Positions 1 through 8,035 of a DNA stretch of 21,079 nt are shown here, piece by piece. The stretch's first letter is position 1. Every line of letters starts with the position of its first letter. The translations under genes were made by a program, and so were the position numbers. Location of the stretch: NCBI GenBank assembly GCA_937934355.1, contig CALGZY010000169.1:1-21079 (forward strand). The letters are read 5' to 3'. The notes beneath the pieces are model-generated. The model saw only the letters and a list, made by a program, of their open reading frames with translations, was not told the origin of the DNA and made no database searches. This DNA comes from an uncultured Collinsella sp. Lineage in GTDB: Bacteria; Actinomycetota; Coriobacteriia; Coriobacteriales; Coriobacteriaceae.

Positions 1-764
1 CCGAGAACTTTGCCATGGCCTTTGGCGACGTGTACACCTTTGGCCCCACCTTCCGTGCCGAGAACTCGAACACCACGCGCCACGCCGCCGAGTTTTGGAT
101 GATCGAGCCCGAGATGGCCTTTGCCGACCTTAACGACTACATGGATAACGCCGAGGCCATGCTCAAGTATGTCCTCAAGGACGTCATGGCAACCTGCCCC
201 GACGAGCTCAATATGCTCAACAAGTTTGTGGACAAGGGTCTGCTCGAGCGCCTGGACCATGTCGCCAACTCCGACTTCGCCCGCGTCACCTATACTGAGG
301 CCGTCGAAATCCTGGAGCAGGCAGTCGCTGCTGGCCACCAGTTTGATTACCCCGTCAGCTGGGGCATCGACCTGCAGACCGAGCACGAGCGCTTCCTGAC
401 CGAGGAACACTTTAAGCGACCGACTTTTGTGACCGACTACCCGGCCGAGATCAAGGCGTTCTACATGCGCATGAACGAGGACGGCAAGACCGTCGCCGCC
501 GCCGACTGCCTGGTGCCCGGTATCGGCGAGATTATCGGCGGCTCCCAGCGCGAGGAGCGTCTGGATCTGCTCGAGGCCCGCATCAAGGACCTGGGTATGA
601 ATCCCGAGCAGTACAAGTACTACCTTGACCTGCGCCGCTACGGTTCCTGCAAGCACGCCGGCTATGGTCTGGGCTTCGAGCGCTTGGTCATGTATCTGAC
701 CGGCGTGGGCAACATCCGCGACGTCCTGCCGCACCCGCGCACCGTGGGCAACGCCGACTTCTAA
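1..764 (+). CDS. asnS: Asparagine--tRNA ligase, C-terminal part (5' end outside window)
   Basis: Charges tRNA-Asn with asparagine in the cytosol. The frame is open from the first base of the window, so this is the 3' part of a longer gene (about 254 codons visible; full enzymes are about 460). Class II aminoacyl-tRNA synthetase features are clear: the motif 2 segment [17 protein letters not shown] followed by [12 protein letters not shown], which is the AsnRS form of the AsnRS/AspRS subgroup, and motif 3 [15 protein letters not shown] near the C-terminus. The end, PRTVGNADF, is close to the usual PRTPGxAxF ending. The motif 3 arginine (in GFERL) and the AEFWM signature argue for AsnRS rather than AspRS. 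A strong hairpin terminator follows the stop, so this is the last gene of its transcript. Confidence 0.95.
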   Translation, partial: ENFAMAFGDVYTFGPTFRAENSNTTRHAAEFWMIEPEMAFADLNDYMDNAEAMLKYVLKDVMATCPDELNMLNKFVDKGLLERLDHVANSDFARVTYTEAVEILEQAVAAGHQFDYPVSWGIDLQTEHERFLTEEHFKRPTFVTDYPAEIKAFYMRMNEDGKTVAAADCLVPGIGEIIGGSQREERLDLLEARIKDLGMNPEQYKYYLDLRRYGSCKHAGYGLGFERLVMYLTGVGNIRDVLPHPRTVGNADF

Positions 765-812
765 TCGTCGGACGCTAGCTCGCGTCGCCACACGCCAACG
801 CTCATCGCACAA

Positions 813-846
813 GCGCCTCTCGACATCGGTCGAGAGGCGCTTTTTT
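813..846 (+). terminator. Rho-independent terminator after asnS
   Basis: A perfect 11-bp stem (gcgcctctcga / tcgagaggcgc) with a 6-nt loop is followed at once by six T. It starts 48 nt after the asnS stop codon and ends that transcript. Confidence 0.93.
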
Positions 847-905
847 CAACAGCATCCGTCAAGCTTTTGGCAAGTTTTTGGTCAGTTGAGCAGGGCTGTT
901 GAAAA
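843..905. repeat. Inverted repeat and tandem 11-mer in the asnS-WYL regulator gap
   Basis: The gap between the asnS terminator and the next gene holds an exact 11-bp inverted repeat, ttttcaacagc (843-853) and gctgttgaaaa (895-905), separated by 41 nt. Inside it two near-identical 11-mers lie head to tail, aagcttttggc (861-871) and aagtttttggt (872-882). No convincing -10 box is visible. The repeats could be a binding site for the downstream regulator or the remains of a dispersed repeat; function unknown. Confidence 0.45.
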
Positions 906-1022
906 CTCGACCCGCCGTTTGCCGACGACTACCGACCGCCCAGAGCGCCCTGCGCCCCTGGGAAAGCCCCGCGTCCTAGGCTCCATACCGTCGCCACCCA
1001 AAACGGAAAGGACGTGGGCACG

Positions 1023-1808
1023 ATGACCGAAGCCGCTGTTGAAACCTACGACACCACGACGAGAGGCGCCGCCTCGATGGCGGCCTATCGCGCCGTTCGC
1101 ATCCTGCAACTATTAAGCGAAAACACCGGCGAGGACAAGGCCATGCTTTCCGATGAGTTGATCCGGCGCCTCGCCCATCCCGACGACCCCGCCCGCATGC
1201 CCATCTCGGCGGCGCGGCGCAGCATCTACACCGCCATCTCCGCGCTTCGCCATGCCGGATACGAAATTGAGTACAAACGCGGCGTGGGCTACAAACTTCT
1301 TACCCGCCCGCTCACCGATGAAGAGATCATCCGGCTCCACGGTATGGTCATGCGCAACCGCTCCACACCTATCGCTATCCGCAAGAGCATGGCGCAGCAC
1401 TTAGTTGCCATGGCGAGCGCCGACGTTCGCGGCTACCTCGATACACCCGAACCCGCTCCAAGCGCAGGCAGCAAGGCTACCAAGGCAACACGCACGCCCA
1501 TCAAGCGCATCGACACGTGCGAGCTCGTTGAGCAGGCCATCGACCACGGAACCACGGTGAGTTTTGATATTTCGAGCGTCACGACACGCGGCGAAACCGA
1601 AGCAGCACGGATGACACTCCGTCCCTTTGCCATCAGGCAGCGCGATGGCATCTCGTATCTGCTGGGAACGGTCTACGACGCCCGAGGCACCGACGATACG
1701 CTGCGCACCGTCGAGATCGCCCGTATGAGAAACGTCAGCACGCGCCTGCTCGACGGCAAGAAGCTCTTCGCCGCCCTGGACGAGGACGACGCCTCCTCCG
1801 CCGCATAA
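1023..1808 (+). CDS. HTH/WYL-domain transcriptional regulator
   Basis: Probable DNA-binding regulator of 261 aa. Residues about 20-92 form a winged-helix region (RRSIYTAISALRHAGYEIEYKR, then the wing GVGYKLL). Residues about 160-245 match a WYL domain, a ligand-sensing module of bacterial regulators, with LRPFAIRQRDGISYLLG and a later R-x-V-E-I-A-R-M segment. The name-giving W-Y-L is S-Y-L here. A proline/lysine/threonine-rich linker lies around 140-160. The ATG at 1023 is preferred because ggaaagga (1005-1012) is 10 nt upstream; a GTG at 1014 would lie almost on that site. The gene stands alone between a terminator and a new promoter. Its ligand and targets cannot be read from the sequence. 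Confidence 0.8.
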   Translation: MTEAAVETYDTTTRGAASMAAYRAVRILQLLSENTGEDKAMLSDELIRRLAHPDDPARMPISAARRSIYTAISALRHAGYEIEYKRGVGYKLLTRPLTDEEIIRLHGMVMRNRSTPIAIRKSMAQHLVAMASADVRGYLDTPEPAPSAGSKATKATRTPIKRIDTCELVEQAIDHGTTVSFDISSVTTRGETEAARMTLRPFAIRQRDGISYLLGTVYDARGTDDTLRTVEIARMRNVSTRLLDGKKLFAALDEDDASSAA

Positions 1809-1877
1809 GACCCTCCGCCGCCCATTCGACTACCCGTACCGCCCATCCGATTCTGTATTAAAAAACCCGCCAGGCTG

Positions 1878-1905
1878 TTGTAAAAATGGACATCAGCGCT
1901 ACTAT
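1878..1905 (+). promoter_or_regulatory. Sigma-70-like promoter for the ABC importer operon
   Basis: TTGTAA (1878-1883), a 16-nt spacer, then TACTAT (1900-1905), 63 nt before the start codon of the substrate-binding protein. The match is reasonable but not perfect. Confidence 0.5.
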
Positions 1906-1968
1906 AGTCCCACTTGCACTTTGTCCCAGTGCAGTGTTTCCAGCCATTTTTATACTGGGGGTAATGAT

Positions 1969-2949
1969 ATGAAGGACATCACCATCAGCCGCAGGAGCCT
2001 TCTGGTCTCCGCCGGCCTGCTCGCGCTCGCCCCGCTCGCCGGATGCGGCGGCAGCTCTGGTTCCGGCTCCGCTGCCGCCGGTTCCGACTACACCATCGGC
2101 GTTCTGCAGCTCACCGAGCACTCCGCGCTCGATGCCGCCAACGACGGCTTCGTCAAGGCCATCAAGAAGAGCGGCCTTAAGGTCAAGATCGACCAGAAGA
2201 ACGCCCAGAACGACCAGTCCACGTGTAAGTCCATTGCCGACAAGTTTGTGGGCGACAACGTCAACCTGATTTATGCCATCGCCACGCCCGCCGCGCAGGC
2301 TGCCGCCGGCGCCACGGCCGATATCCCCATCGTGGGCTGCGCCATCACCGACTACGCCGCCTCCGGCCTGGTCCAGGACAACGACAAGCCCGGCACCAAC
2401 GTCACGGGCGCTTCCGACCTCACCCCGGTCGCCGAGCAGCTCGAGATGATGCAGAAGGTCCTGCCCGACGTAAAGAAGGTCGGCCTGCTCTACTGCACCG
2501 CCGAGTCCAACTCCGACGTCCAAATCAAGGCCGCCAAGAAGGAGCTCGACAAGCTTGGCCTCGAGTACACTGACTTCACCGTCTCGAGCTCCAACGAGAT
2601 TCAGTCCGTCGTCGAGTCTGCCGTGGGCAAGGTCGACGCACTGTACTCCCCCACCGACAACACCATCGCCGCGGGTGCCTCGCAGGTCGGCCAGATCTGC
2701 AAGGAAAACAAGCTTCCCTTCGTGACTGGCGAGGAGGGTATGTGCATGGCCGGCGGCCTGTTCACCCTCTCCATCAATTACGAGGACCTGGGCTACGCCG
2801 CGGGCGAGATGGCCGTTAAGATCCTGAAGGGCGAGGCCAAGCCCGAAGACATGCCGATCAAGCACCTCTCGAGCAAGGACCTGGTCGTCGTCAAGAACGA
2901 CGAAATGGCCGAGGCCCTGGGCATCGACCTTTCCGCTCTGGACGCGTAA
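1969..2949 (+). CDS. ABC transporter substrate-binding lipoprotein (TrpX-like, ABC_sub_bind family)
   Basis: Extracytoplasmic binding protein of an ABC importer, 326 aa. The N-terminus carries SRRSLLVSAGLLALAPLAGC: a hydrophobic signal with lipobox LAGC (lipid-modified Cys26), preceded by Arg8-Arg9 in a context resembling a twin-arginine signal. A Gly/Ser-rich linker follows, then a two-lobed type I periplasmic fold starting at YTIGVLQLTEHSALDAANDGF, typical of the ABC_sub_bind (PF04392) family that includes TrpX. Start at 1969 because ctggggg (1955-1961) is 7 nt upstream; a longer frame back to 1921 has no such site. Permease and ATPase genes follow. TrpXYZ relatives are linked to tryptophan or aromatic amino acids, but no T-box or trp leader is visible here, so the substrate is open. 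Confidence 0.88.
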   Translation: MKDITISRRSLLVSAGLLALAPLAGCGGSSGSGSAAAGSDYTIGVLQLTEHSALDAANDGFVKAIKKSGLKVKIDQKNAQNDQSTCKSIADKFVGDNVNLIYAIATPAAQAAAGATADIPIVGCAITDYAASGLVQDNDKPGTNVTGASDLTPVAEQLEMMQKVLPDVKKVGLLYCTAESNSDVQIKAAKKELDKLGLEYTDFTVSSSNEIQSVVESAVGKVDALYSPTDNTIAAGASQVGQICKENKLPFVTGEEGMCMAGGLFTLSINYEDLGYAAGEMAVKILKGEAKPEDMPIKHLSSKDLVVVKNDEMAEALGIDLSALDA

Positions 2950-3019
2950 TGCCATACGCGGCATGCGTCTAGAGCCCGTGCTCGCGCTTTAGCCGCGTTA
3001 TTCAATATCTGAGCCACAG

Positions 3020-3048
3020 GGGCGGGCGCTGTAGACCGGCGTCCGCCC
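3020..3048 (+). terminator. GC-rich hairpin between binding protein and permease genes
   Basis: A 10-bp stem (gggcgggcgc / gcgtccgccc, one G-U pair) with a 9-nt loop, followed by tgcttgtttc. The poor T tract suggests a partial terminator or 3' stabiliser that lets the binding protein be made in excess over the membrane parts. This is a common arrangement in importer operons; the role here is inferred. Confidence 0.5.
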
Positions 3049-3152
3049 TGCTTGTTTCAGGTAAAACAAAACGTCTGTCCGCAGCTCTTCTATGCATTGT
3101 TACCGCTATTATGGTGAATCACGTGTCCACCCTATCCTAGGAGGTATGAAGC

Positions 3153-4076
3153 ATGCTCATTGCATTGCAGGGCGCCGTTTCGCAGGGCGTCCTCTGGGGC
3201 ATTATGGTGCTTGGCGTGTTTATCACGTTCCGCCTGCTCGACATTCCCGATATGACCTGCGACGGCAGCTTTGCCCTCGGCGGCTGCGTCTGCGCTGTGC
3301 TCATCGTCAATAACAACGTCGACCCGCTGCTCGCCGTGCTGGCCGGTATGTGCGCCGGCGCCATCGCGGGCGCCGTCACGGGCATTTTGACCACCGTCTT
3401 TGAGATTCCTGCGATCCTCGCCGGAATCCTCACCCAGATCAGCCTGTGGTCCATCAACCTGCGCATCATGGGCAAGTCCAATACGCCCATTCTTGCCAAG
3501 GGCACCGTGTTCTCCGCCGTCAGCAATATGACCGGTCTGCCGCAGTCCACCGTTGCCATCATCTTGGGCATCCTGCTCGCCGTGGCTATCGTTGCCATCC
3601 TGTATTGGTTCTTTGGCACCGAGATCGGCTCGGCGCTGCGAGCCACCGGCAACAACGAGTACATGATCCGCGCTCTGGGCGTCAACACCAACTCCACCAA
3701 GATGATCGCCCTCGTGCTCTCCAACGCCCTCATCGGCCTTTCGGGCGCGCTCATCTGCCAGAGCCAAAAGTATGCCGACATTGGTATGGGCACCGGTGCC
3801 ATCGTTATCGGTCTTGCCGCCATTGTTATCGGCGAGGTGCTCGGCCGTCTGCTGCCCGGCGGCCTCACGCAGTTTAGCGTCCGTCTTGCCTCCGCCGTCT
3901 TTGGCTCCGTGGTGTACTTCCTTATCCGCGCCATCGTGCTGCAGTTGGGCATGGACGCCAACGACATGAAGCTGCTCTCCGCCGTAATTGTCGCTGTGGC
4001 CCTGTGCGTGCCCGTGGTTTGGGAGCGCTATAAGCTCCGCAGCTCCTACACGAAGGGAGATGAGGCAGATGCTTAA
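3153..4076 (+). CDS. ABC transporter permease (TrpY-like)
   Basis: Inner-membrane channel subunit, 307 aa, with about eight or more hydrophobic helices spread over its length. It belongs to the BPD_transp_2-type permeases found with ABC_sub_bind proteins. The N-terminus (LIALQGAVSQGVLWGIMVLG then FRLLDIPDMTCDGSFALGG) and ALRATGNNEYMIRALGVNT are characteristic of this subgroup. Start at 3153 with taggagg (3138-3144) 8 nt upstream. The stop overlaps the ATPase start by 8 nt, so the two are translationally coupled. A TATTAT at 3107-3112 could be a weak internal -10 box, but no matching -35 is seen. Confidence 0.88.
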   Translation: MLIALQGAVSQGVLWGIMVLGVFITFRLLDIPDMTCDGSFALGGCVCAVLIVNNNVDPLLAVLAGMCAGAIAGAVTGILTTVFEIPAILAGILTQISLWSINLRIMGKSNTPILAKGTVFSAVSNMTGLPQSTVAIILGILLAVAIVAILYWFFGTEIGSALRATGNNEYMIRALGVNTNSTKMIALVLSNALIGLSGALICQSQKYADIGMGTGAIVIGLAAIVIGEVLGRLLPGGLTQFSVRLASAVFGSVVYFLIRAIVLQLGMDANDMKLLSAVIVAVALCVPVVWERYKLRSSYTKGDEADA

Positions 4077-4863
4077 GCTCTCGCATGTCAAGAAGACCTT
4101 TAACAAGGGCACCGTCACCGAGAAGCGCGCGCTCACCGGCGTCGACCTCACCCTGAATGACGGCGACTTTGTAACCGTGATCGGCGGCAACGGCGCCGGC
4201 AAGTCCACGCTGCTCAACATGATCGCCGGCGTGTACCCGCTCGATTCGGGCGTTATCGAGCTCGACGGCACCGACATCTCGCGTCTGAGCGAGTCGCAGC
4301 GCGCCAAGTACCTGGGCCGCGTGTTCCAGGACCCCATGCGCGGCACCGCAGCCGACATGCAGATCGCCGAGAACCTGGCCCTCGCCAAGCGCCGCGGCCA
4401 GCGTCGCGGTCTTTCGTGGGGCGTCACCAAGGCCGAGAAGGACGAGTACGTTGAACTGCTCAAGCGCCTGGACCTCGGTCTGGACACGCGCCTCAACGCC
4501 AAGGTCGGCCTGCTCTCGGGCGGCCAGCGCCAGGCACTCACCCTGTTGATGGCCACGCTCACCAGGCCGCGCCTGCTGCTGCTCGACGAGCACACCGCGG
4601 CCCTCGACCCCAAGACGGCATCAAAGGTGCTCAACCTGACCGAGGAGATCGTCGACGAGAACCACCTGACCACGCTCATGGTCACGCACAACATGAACGA
4701 CGCCATCCGTCTGGGCAACCGTCTGATCATGATGCACGAGGGCCATGTGATCTACGACGTGGCGGGCGATGAGAAGAAGTCGCTCACCGTGGCCGACCTG
4801 CTGCAGAAGTTCGAGGAGGTCTCGGGCGGCGAGCTCGCCAACGACCGCATGCTGCTGAGCTAA
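4069..4863 (+). CDS. ABC transporter ATP-binding protein (TrpZ-like)
   Basis: Cytosolic ATPase driving the importer, 264 aa. Walker A is GGNGAGKST (39-47), the signature is LSGGQ (149-153), Walker B is LLLLDE (169-174) with the D-loop ALD (178-180), and the switch histidine is His207 in MVTHN. After Walker B the usual Pro is His (DEHTAALDP), which I associate with this ATPase subgroup. Start at 4069, overlapping the permease end by 8 nt, with gggag (4055-4059) upstream; an in-frame start at 3988 would run far into the permease gene. Its TAA stop forms the first bases of a stem-loop repeat. Confidence 0.92.
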   Translation: MLKLSHVKKTFNKGTVTEKRALTGVDLTLNDGDFVTVIGGNGAGKSTLLNMIAGVYPLDSGVIELDGTDISRLSESQRAKYLGRVFQDPMRGTAADMQIAENLALAKRRGQRRGLSWGVTKAEKDEYVELLKRLDLGLDTRLNAKVGLLSGGQRQALTLLMATLTRPRLLLLDEHTAALDPKTASKVLNLTEEIVDENHLTTLMVTHNMNDAIRLGNRLIMMHEGHVIYDVAGDEKKSLTVADLLQKFEEVSGGELANDRMLLS

Positions 4864-4901
4864 AACCTGCCAAAAAGGGACAGGTTTATTTTGGTAGGTT
4901 T
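4863..4901 (+). repeat. AAGGGACAG-type stem-loop repeat, copy A (at ATPase stop)
   Basis: Arms aaacctgccaaaa (4863-4875) and ttttggtaggttt (4889-4901) pair with one G-U. An alternative shorter fold, aaacctg / caggttt (4881-4887), is possible. The centre holds aaaagggacagg. The left arm begins with the last A of the ATPase stop codon. It may act as a terminator and belongs to a family of four in this window (see 4918, 7942 and 10658). Confidence 0.7.
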
Positions 4902-4917
4902 TATCTGCGCAAACGTC

Positions 4918-4957
4918 AAAACCGCCGCTAAGGGACAGACGCCCTTGCGGCGGTTTT
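4918..4957 (+). repeat. AAGGGACAG-type stem-loop repeat, copy B
   Basis: Perfect outer arms aaaaccgccgc (4918-4928) and gcggcggtttt (4947-4957). An inner aaggg / ccctt stem closes on the loop acagacg, with one bulged T. It lies 16 nt after copy A and has the same polarity and core (aagggacag). The terminal tttt allows it to end the importer operon transcript. Confidence 0.75.
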
Positions 4958-5021
4958 CGCATATTATGTCGATAATCCGATATTCAACCAGACATTCTGG
5001 CTAAGGACTAAGGAAACTGCC

Positions 5022-7046
5022 ATGAAAAGACTCCCCCGCCTTGCGTTAGCCGCCGCGTTGTTTGCCGGCGCGCTCGCAGGCATCCCAAGCCTCGCTTTCG
5101 CGGGGAACCTGCCCGCCGCTATTGACGGCTCTGTGACCGTCATGCACACCAACGACATCCACGGCAGCTACAAGTACAGCTACAACGCAAGCAAGGGCGC
5201 TGGCACTGTGGGCTTTGACGGACTGGCGGTTCTCTATAGCGCCCAGGGCAACGCCCCCGATCTTTTGCTCGATGCGGGCGACACCTTCCACGGACAGTCC
5301 TTCGCCACCATGAGCGAGGGCAAGAGCATCGCCGAGCTCATGGACACCTTCTATGCCGACGGCTACGACGCGACCACGCCAGGTAACCACGACTGGAGCT
5401 ACGGCGCGGACAAACTCCGCACCATGACCGGCTACAGCACCACTGGCACGCCCTTCGCCATGCTCTGCGCGAACGCAAAGTCTACGAGCGGCGTATGGAG
5501 CTCGAGCATCACGAAGACGCTCAATCGCACCTGGGAGGATAGCGAGGATCACTCCACATTCGACTACAAAATCAAGGTCGGCGTCGTGGGTGCCATGGAT
5601 GAGTCGCTGGGATCCTCGCTGCGCGCGGACCTGGTCGCGGGCACGTCGTTCTCGAGTGCCGCGAACGCCATCAATACCGAGGCAGAACAGCTGCGCAGGG
5701 AGGGCTGCGATATTGTTGTGTGTATCGCGCACACGCTCGACGCCAAGACCTTTGCCACGCGGCTCCGTGGCGTCGATACCCTTATCGCAGGCCACGAGCA
5801 CATCAACCTTAACGAGAAGGTGACGGGAGCCGACGGCAAGACAATCCACGTTGTCGAGGCGGGCAGTGCCTTTGCCGAGGTGGGACTGCTTTCCATTCCG
5901 TACAAATACGACACGAATGGCACCGAGACGACCGACGATGACACGGTCACGGTCCCTGCAGACGACAGCAACGAGAAGCTCTACACCGCCAAGAACGTCA
6001 ACGACCTTTTGGCAGACCCCGACAAGGGCTCCGACCACCAAAGCCGCCTTGAAGACGTCCGCAACAAGATCAAGCCGCTCGACGAGGCCTTTGAAAACGA
6101 ATCGAACAAGGTGCTCGGCACATCCACCACCAACTATTTCTACGGCGAGGACGCCGCAGGCACGCATGGTTGGGAAATGGTGCGCACCACCGATTTCCGC
6201 CCCAGTAAGGAGGGCGACACCACCAAGGCCCAGACCATCGGCCATGTGATTTGCGGCTCCTATCTTGCCCTGACGAGCGCGGACCTTGCCATCGAGAACG
6301 CTGGCGGCATCCGCGGCGGCATCGCGGCGGGCAACGTGACCGCCGGCAACGTCATCGCCATCTCGCCCTACGGCAACACCGTGGAGACCTGGACCATGAC
6401 CGGCGCGGACTTCCTCGCAGCGCTCGAGCACTCGCTGCAGATCAGCGACGAGTGCAATCACAGCTATGAGCTTCAGCAAGCCTACGTGGCAGCCGGCCAT
6501 ACCGAGCAGGAGGCGCAAGACAAGTACAAATGGCGCGATGACTCTGGCAGCGTTCTCTCCTTTGGCGGCATCAACGTGACGATTGATTGGACGCAGTCCG
6601 AGGGCAAGCGCATTGTGAGTGCCACACTCACCAAAGACGGCAGCACGCTCGACCCCGCCAAGACCTATACCGTCGCCACCAACAACTACATCATCACCAA
6701 CACGACCGACTTCCCCACCTTCGCAAACGCCACCAAGCACACCGAGTGGGGTACCTGCGAGTCAGCGCTAAGGGCGCTGATCGGGCAGAACAGCTGGGAG
6801 AGCAAGATGGCCTCGCTCGCGGGCACCATCAGCTTTGGCTCCGCTGCCGTGGACCCCACGCCCACACCGGCCCCGACGCCTAAGCCCTCGCCTAAGACGG
6901 ACACGACGACCACGAAGGTCATCACCAAGAAGACGACCGGTAAGCTCGCCGCAACGGGAGACCGCACGCTGGCAGTAGTTGGCGCGTGCCTTATCGGCGG
7001 CATCATCGTCATCATTCTCGGCATTATCTGGAAGCGTCGACGCTAA
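5022..7046 (+). CDS. Secreted, wall-anchored 5'-nucleotidase / UDP-sugar hydrolase family protein
   Basis: Extracellular metallophosphoesterase that probably removes phosphate from nucleotides, 674 aa. A Sec signal peptide covers residues about 1-28 (cut near AFA-GN). The metallophosphoesterase domain carries TNDIHG (43-48), DAGDTFHG (84-91), GNHD (121-124) and GHEH (257-260). The C-terminal 5'-nucleotidase domain has NAGGIRGG and SPYGNTVETWTMTG. After about residue 615 comes a Pro/Thr linker (DPTPTPAPTPKPSPK), then KLAATGD (641-647), a hydrophobic helix and the tail WKRRR. This is a sortase sorting signal of the LAxTG type. Start at 5022 with aagga 7 nt upstream. Possible job: salvage of external nucleotides; the exact substrate is not readable. 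Confidence 0.9.
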   Translation: MKRLPRLALAAALFAGALAGIPSLAFAGNLPAAIDGSVTVMHTNDIHGSYKYSYNASKGAGTVGFDGLAVLYSAQGNAPDLLLDAGDTFHGQSFATMSEGKSIAELMDTFYADGYDATTPGNHDWSYGADKLRTMTGYSTTGTPFAMLCANAKSTSGVWSSSITKTLNRTWEDSEDHSTFDYKIKVGVVGAMDESLGSSLRADLVAGTSFSSAANAINTEAEQLRREGCDIVVCIAHTLDAKTFATRLRGVDTLIAGHEHINLNEKVTGADGKTIHVVEAGSAFAEVGLLSIPYKYDTNGTETTDDDTVTVPADDSNEKLYTAKNVNDLLADPDKGSDHQSRLEDVRNKIKPLDEAFENESNKVLGTSTTNYFYGEDAAGTHGWEMVRTTDFRPSKEGDTTKAQTIGHVICGSYLALTSADLAIENAGGIRGGIAAGNVTAGNVIAISPYGNTVETWTMTGADFLAALEHSLQISDECNHSYELQQAYVAAGHTEQEAQDKYKWRDDSGSVLSFGGINVTIDWTQSEGKRIVSATLTKDGSTLDPAKTYTVATNNYIITNTTDFPTFANATKHTEWGTCESALRALIGQNSWESKMASLAGTISFGSAAVDPTPTPAPTPKPSPKTDTTTTKVITKKTTGKLAATGDRTLAVVGACLIGGIIVIILGIIWKRRR

Positions 7047-7098
7047 GCTACACCGCCGGGCCTTGCAGCCCCACCGCGTAAACCTTATATCGAGCACA

Positions 7099-7132
7099 GA
7101 AGCCCGTCCGAATTTGATCGGACGGGCTTCTT
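7099..7132 (+). terminator. Terminator after the 5'-nucleotidase gene
   Basis: A perfect 12-bp stem, gaagcccgtccg (7099-7110) and cggacgggcttc (7119-7130), with an 8-nt loop and only a short T stretch after it. It begins 52 nt past the stop codon. Confidence 0.8.
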
Positions 7133-7175
7133 GGTGGGTATCATGGTTGGACGATCATTAGGAGGTTTTCCCTAC

Positions 7176-7943
7176 ATGGAATTGTTTGAGCCGATTCTTC
7201 ATTTCTTTGAGCAACGGTGGGTCCACAACATCATCTGGGCCGTCATCTTGGCGATAGGCACCGCCGTCGCCGCCAAGGTCGTATCCAAGACCCTGAACCA
7301 TCTGCTTAACCGAGACGATAACCCGCTTCCGGCATCGAGTATCTTCATCAACATCGCGCGCGCCGTCATCTGGATGATCGGCGGCAGCTTTATCCTCGAC
7401 AACTGCTTTGGCATTAACGCAAACGCGCTCGTCGCCGCTCTTGGCGTCGGCGGCATCGCCATCTCGCTCGGCTTTCAGGACACGCTGTCAAACCTTATTG
7501 GCGGCATGCAGGTTACGTTTATGGGCATCATCAAGCCTGGCGACAATATCGAAGTCGGCGGCGTGTCGGGCGTGGTCCAGGACATCACCTGGCGCCACAC
7601 GACCATCGAAGATGCCTGCGGGCAGACCATCATCGTCCCCAACTCCAACATCTCCAAGAACACGCTCGTGCATTTGATGCCCTTTGGGCGCGTGGCTGTG
7701 CCCGTTGCCGTAAAGGACACGTCCAAGTGGGCCTCGCTCGACGCGCTGGCAGACGAGCTGACCAGCGCCACCAAGGCCGCCGTGCTTCCCATCTCGGGCT
7801 TTGACAAGGAGCCGTATGTGCTCTTTAGCGAAATCGGCGACTTTGGCATTAAGGGCAAGATCATCTTTATCGTCAGCGACGACAGCACCACTTTCACCGC
7901 TGCCGACGCCTGCATCCGCGCCATCGCCCCCATCATTGCCTAA
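7176..7943 (+). CDS. MscS-family mechanosensitive ion channel
   Basis: Membrane channel that opens under tension and releases solutes on osmotic downshock; 255 aa, a little shorter than E. coli MscS (286 aa). Helices lie at about 17-38 and 56-75. The pore helix (about 83-112) has the conserved glycine/alanine pattern AALGVGGIAISLGFQDTLSN. The following beta domain is typical, with IKPGDNIEVGG (119-129) and the VPNSNI motif (154-159). Start at 7176 with ggagg (7161-7165) 10 nt upstream; an earlier in-frame start at 7131 would fall on the preceding terminator. The TAA stop is the start of stem-loop copy C. Confidence 0.92.
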   Translation: MELFEPILHFFEQRWVHNIIWAVILAIGTAVAAKVVSKTLNHLLNRDDNPLPASSIFINIARAVIWMIGGSFILDNCFGINANALVAALGVGGIAISLGFQDTLSNLIGGMQVTFMGIIKPGDNIEVGGVSGVVQDITWRHTTIEDACGQTIIVPNSNISKNTLVHLMPFGRVAVPVAVKDTSKWASLDALADELTSATKAAVLPISGFDKEPYVLFSEIGDFGIKGKIIFIVSDDSTTFTAADACIRAIAPIIA

Positions 7944-7981
7944 ACCACCACAAAGGGGACAGGCACCTTTGTTGTGGTTTT
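7942..7981 (+). repeat. AAGGGGACAG-type stem-loop repeat, copy C (at mscS stop)
   Basis: Arms at 7942-7956 (aaaccaccacaaagg) and 7966-7980 (cctttgttgtggttt) pair over 15 positions with a single mismatch, around the loop ggacaggca. The first A of the arm is in the mscS TAA codon. It is followed by tttt-c and so can serve as terminator. Confidence 0.75.
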
Positions 7982-8035
7982 CATTCGTGGTACCATGGTT
8001 CATATAGTTGTTTAAACGACTAAGGGAGCAACATC

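Noticed and set aside
1909..1968. Possible T-box or riboswitch before the TrpX-like gene
   Set aside because: The leader is too short after the proposed promoter and no T-box sequence or antiterminator pair is visible.
1858..2964. 368-codon minus-strand frame opposite the binding protein
   Set aside because: Antisense shadow rich in Gly, Asp and Val; no start signal.
3132..4730. 532-codon minus-strand frame opposite the permease and ATPase
   Set aside because: Antisense shadow of two recognisable ABC genes.
5046..6740. 564-codon minus-strand frame opposite the 5'-nucleotidase
   Set aside because: Antisense shadow; the plus-strand protein has a full set of catalytic motifs, signal peptide and sorting signal.
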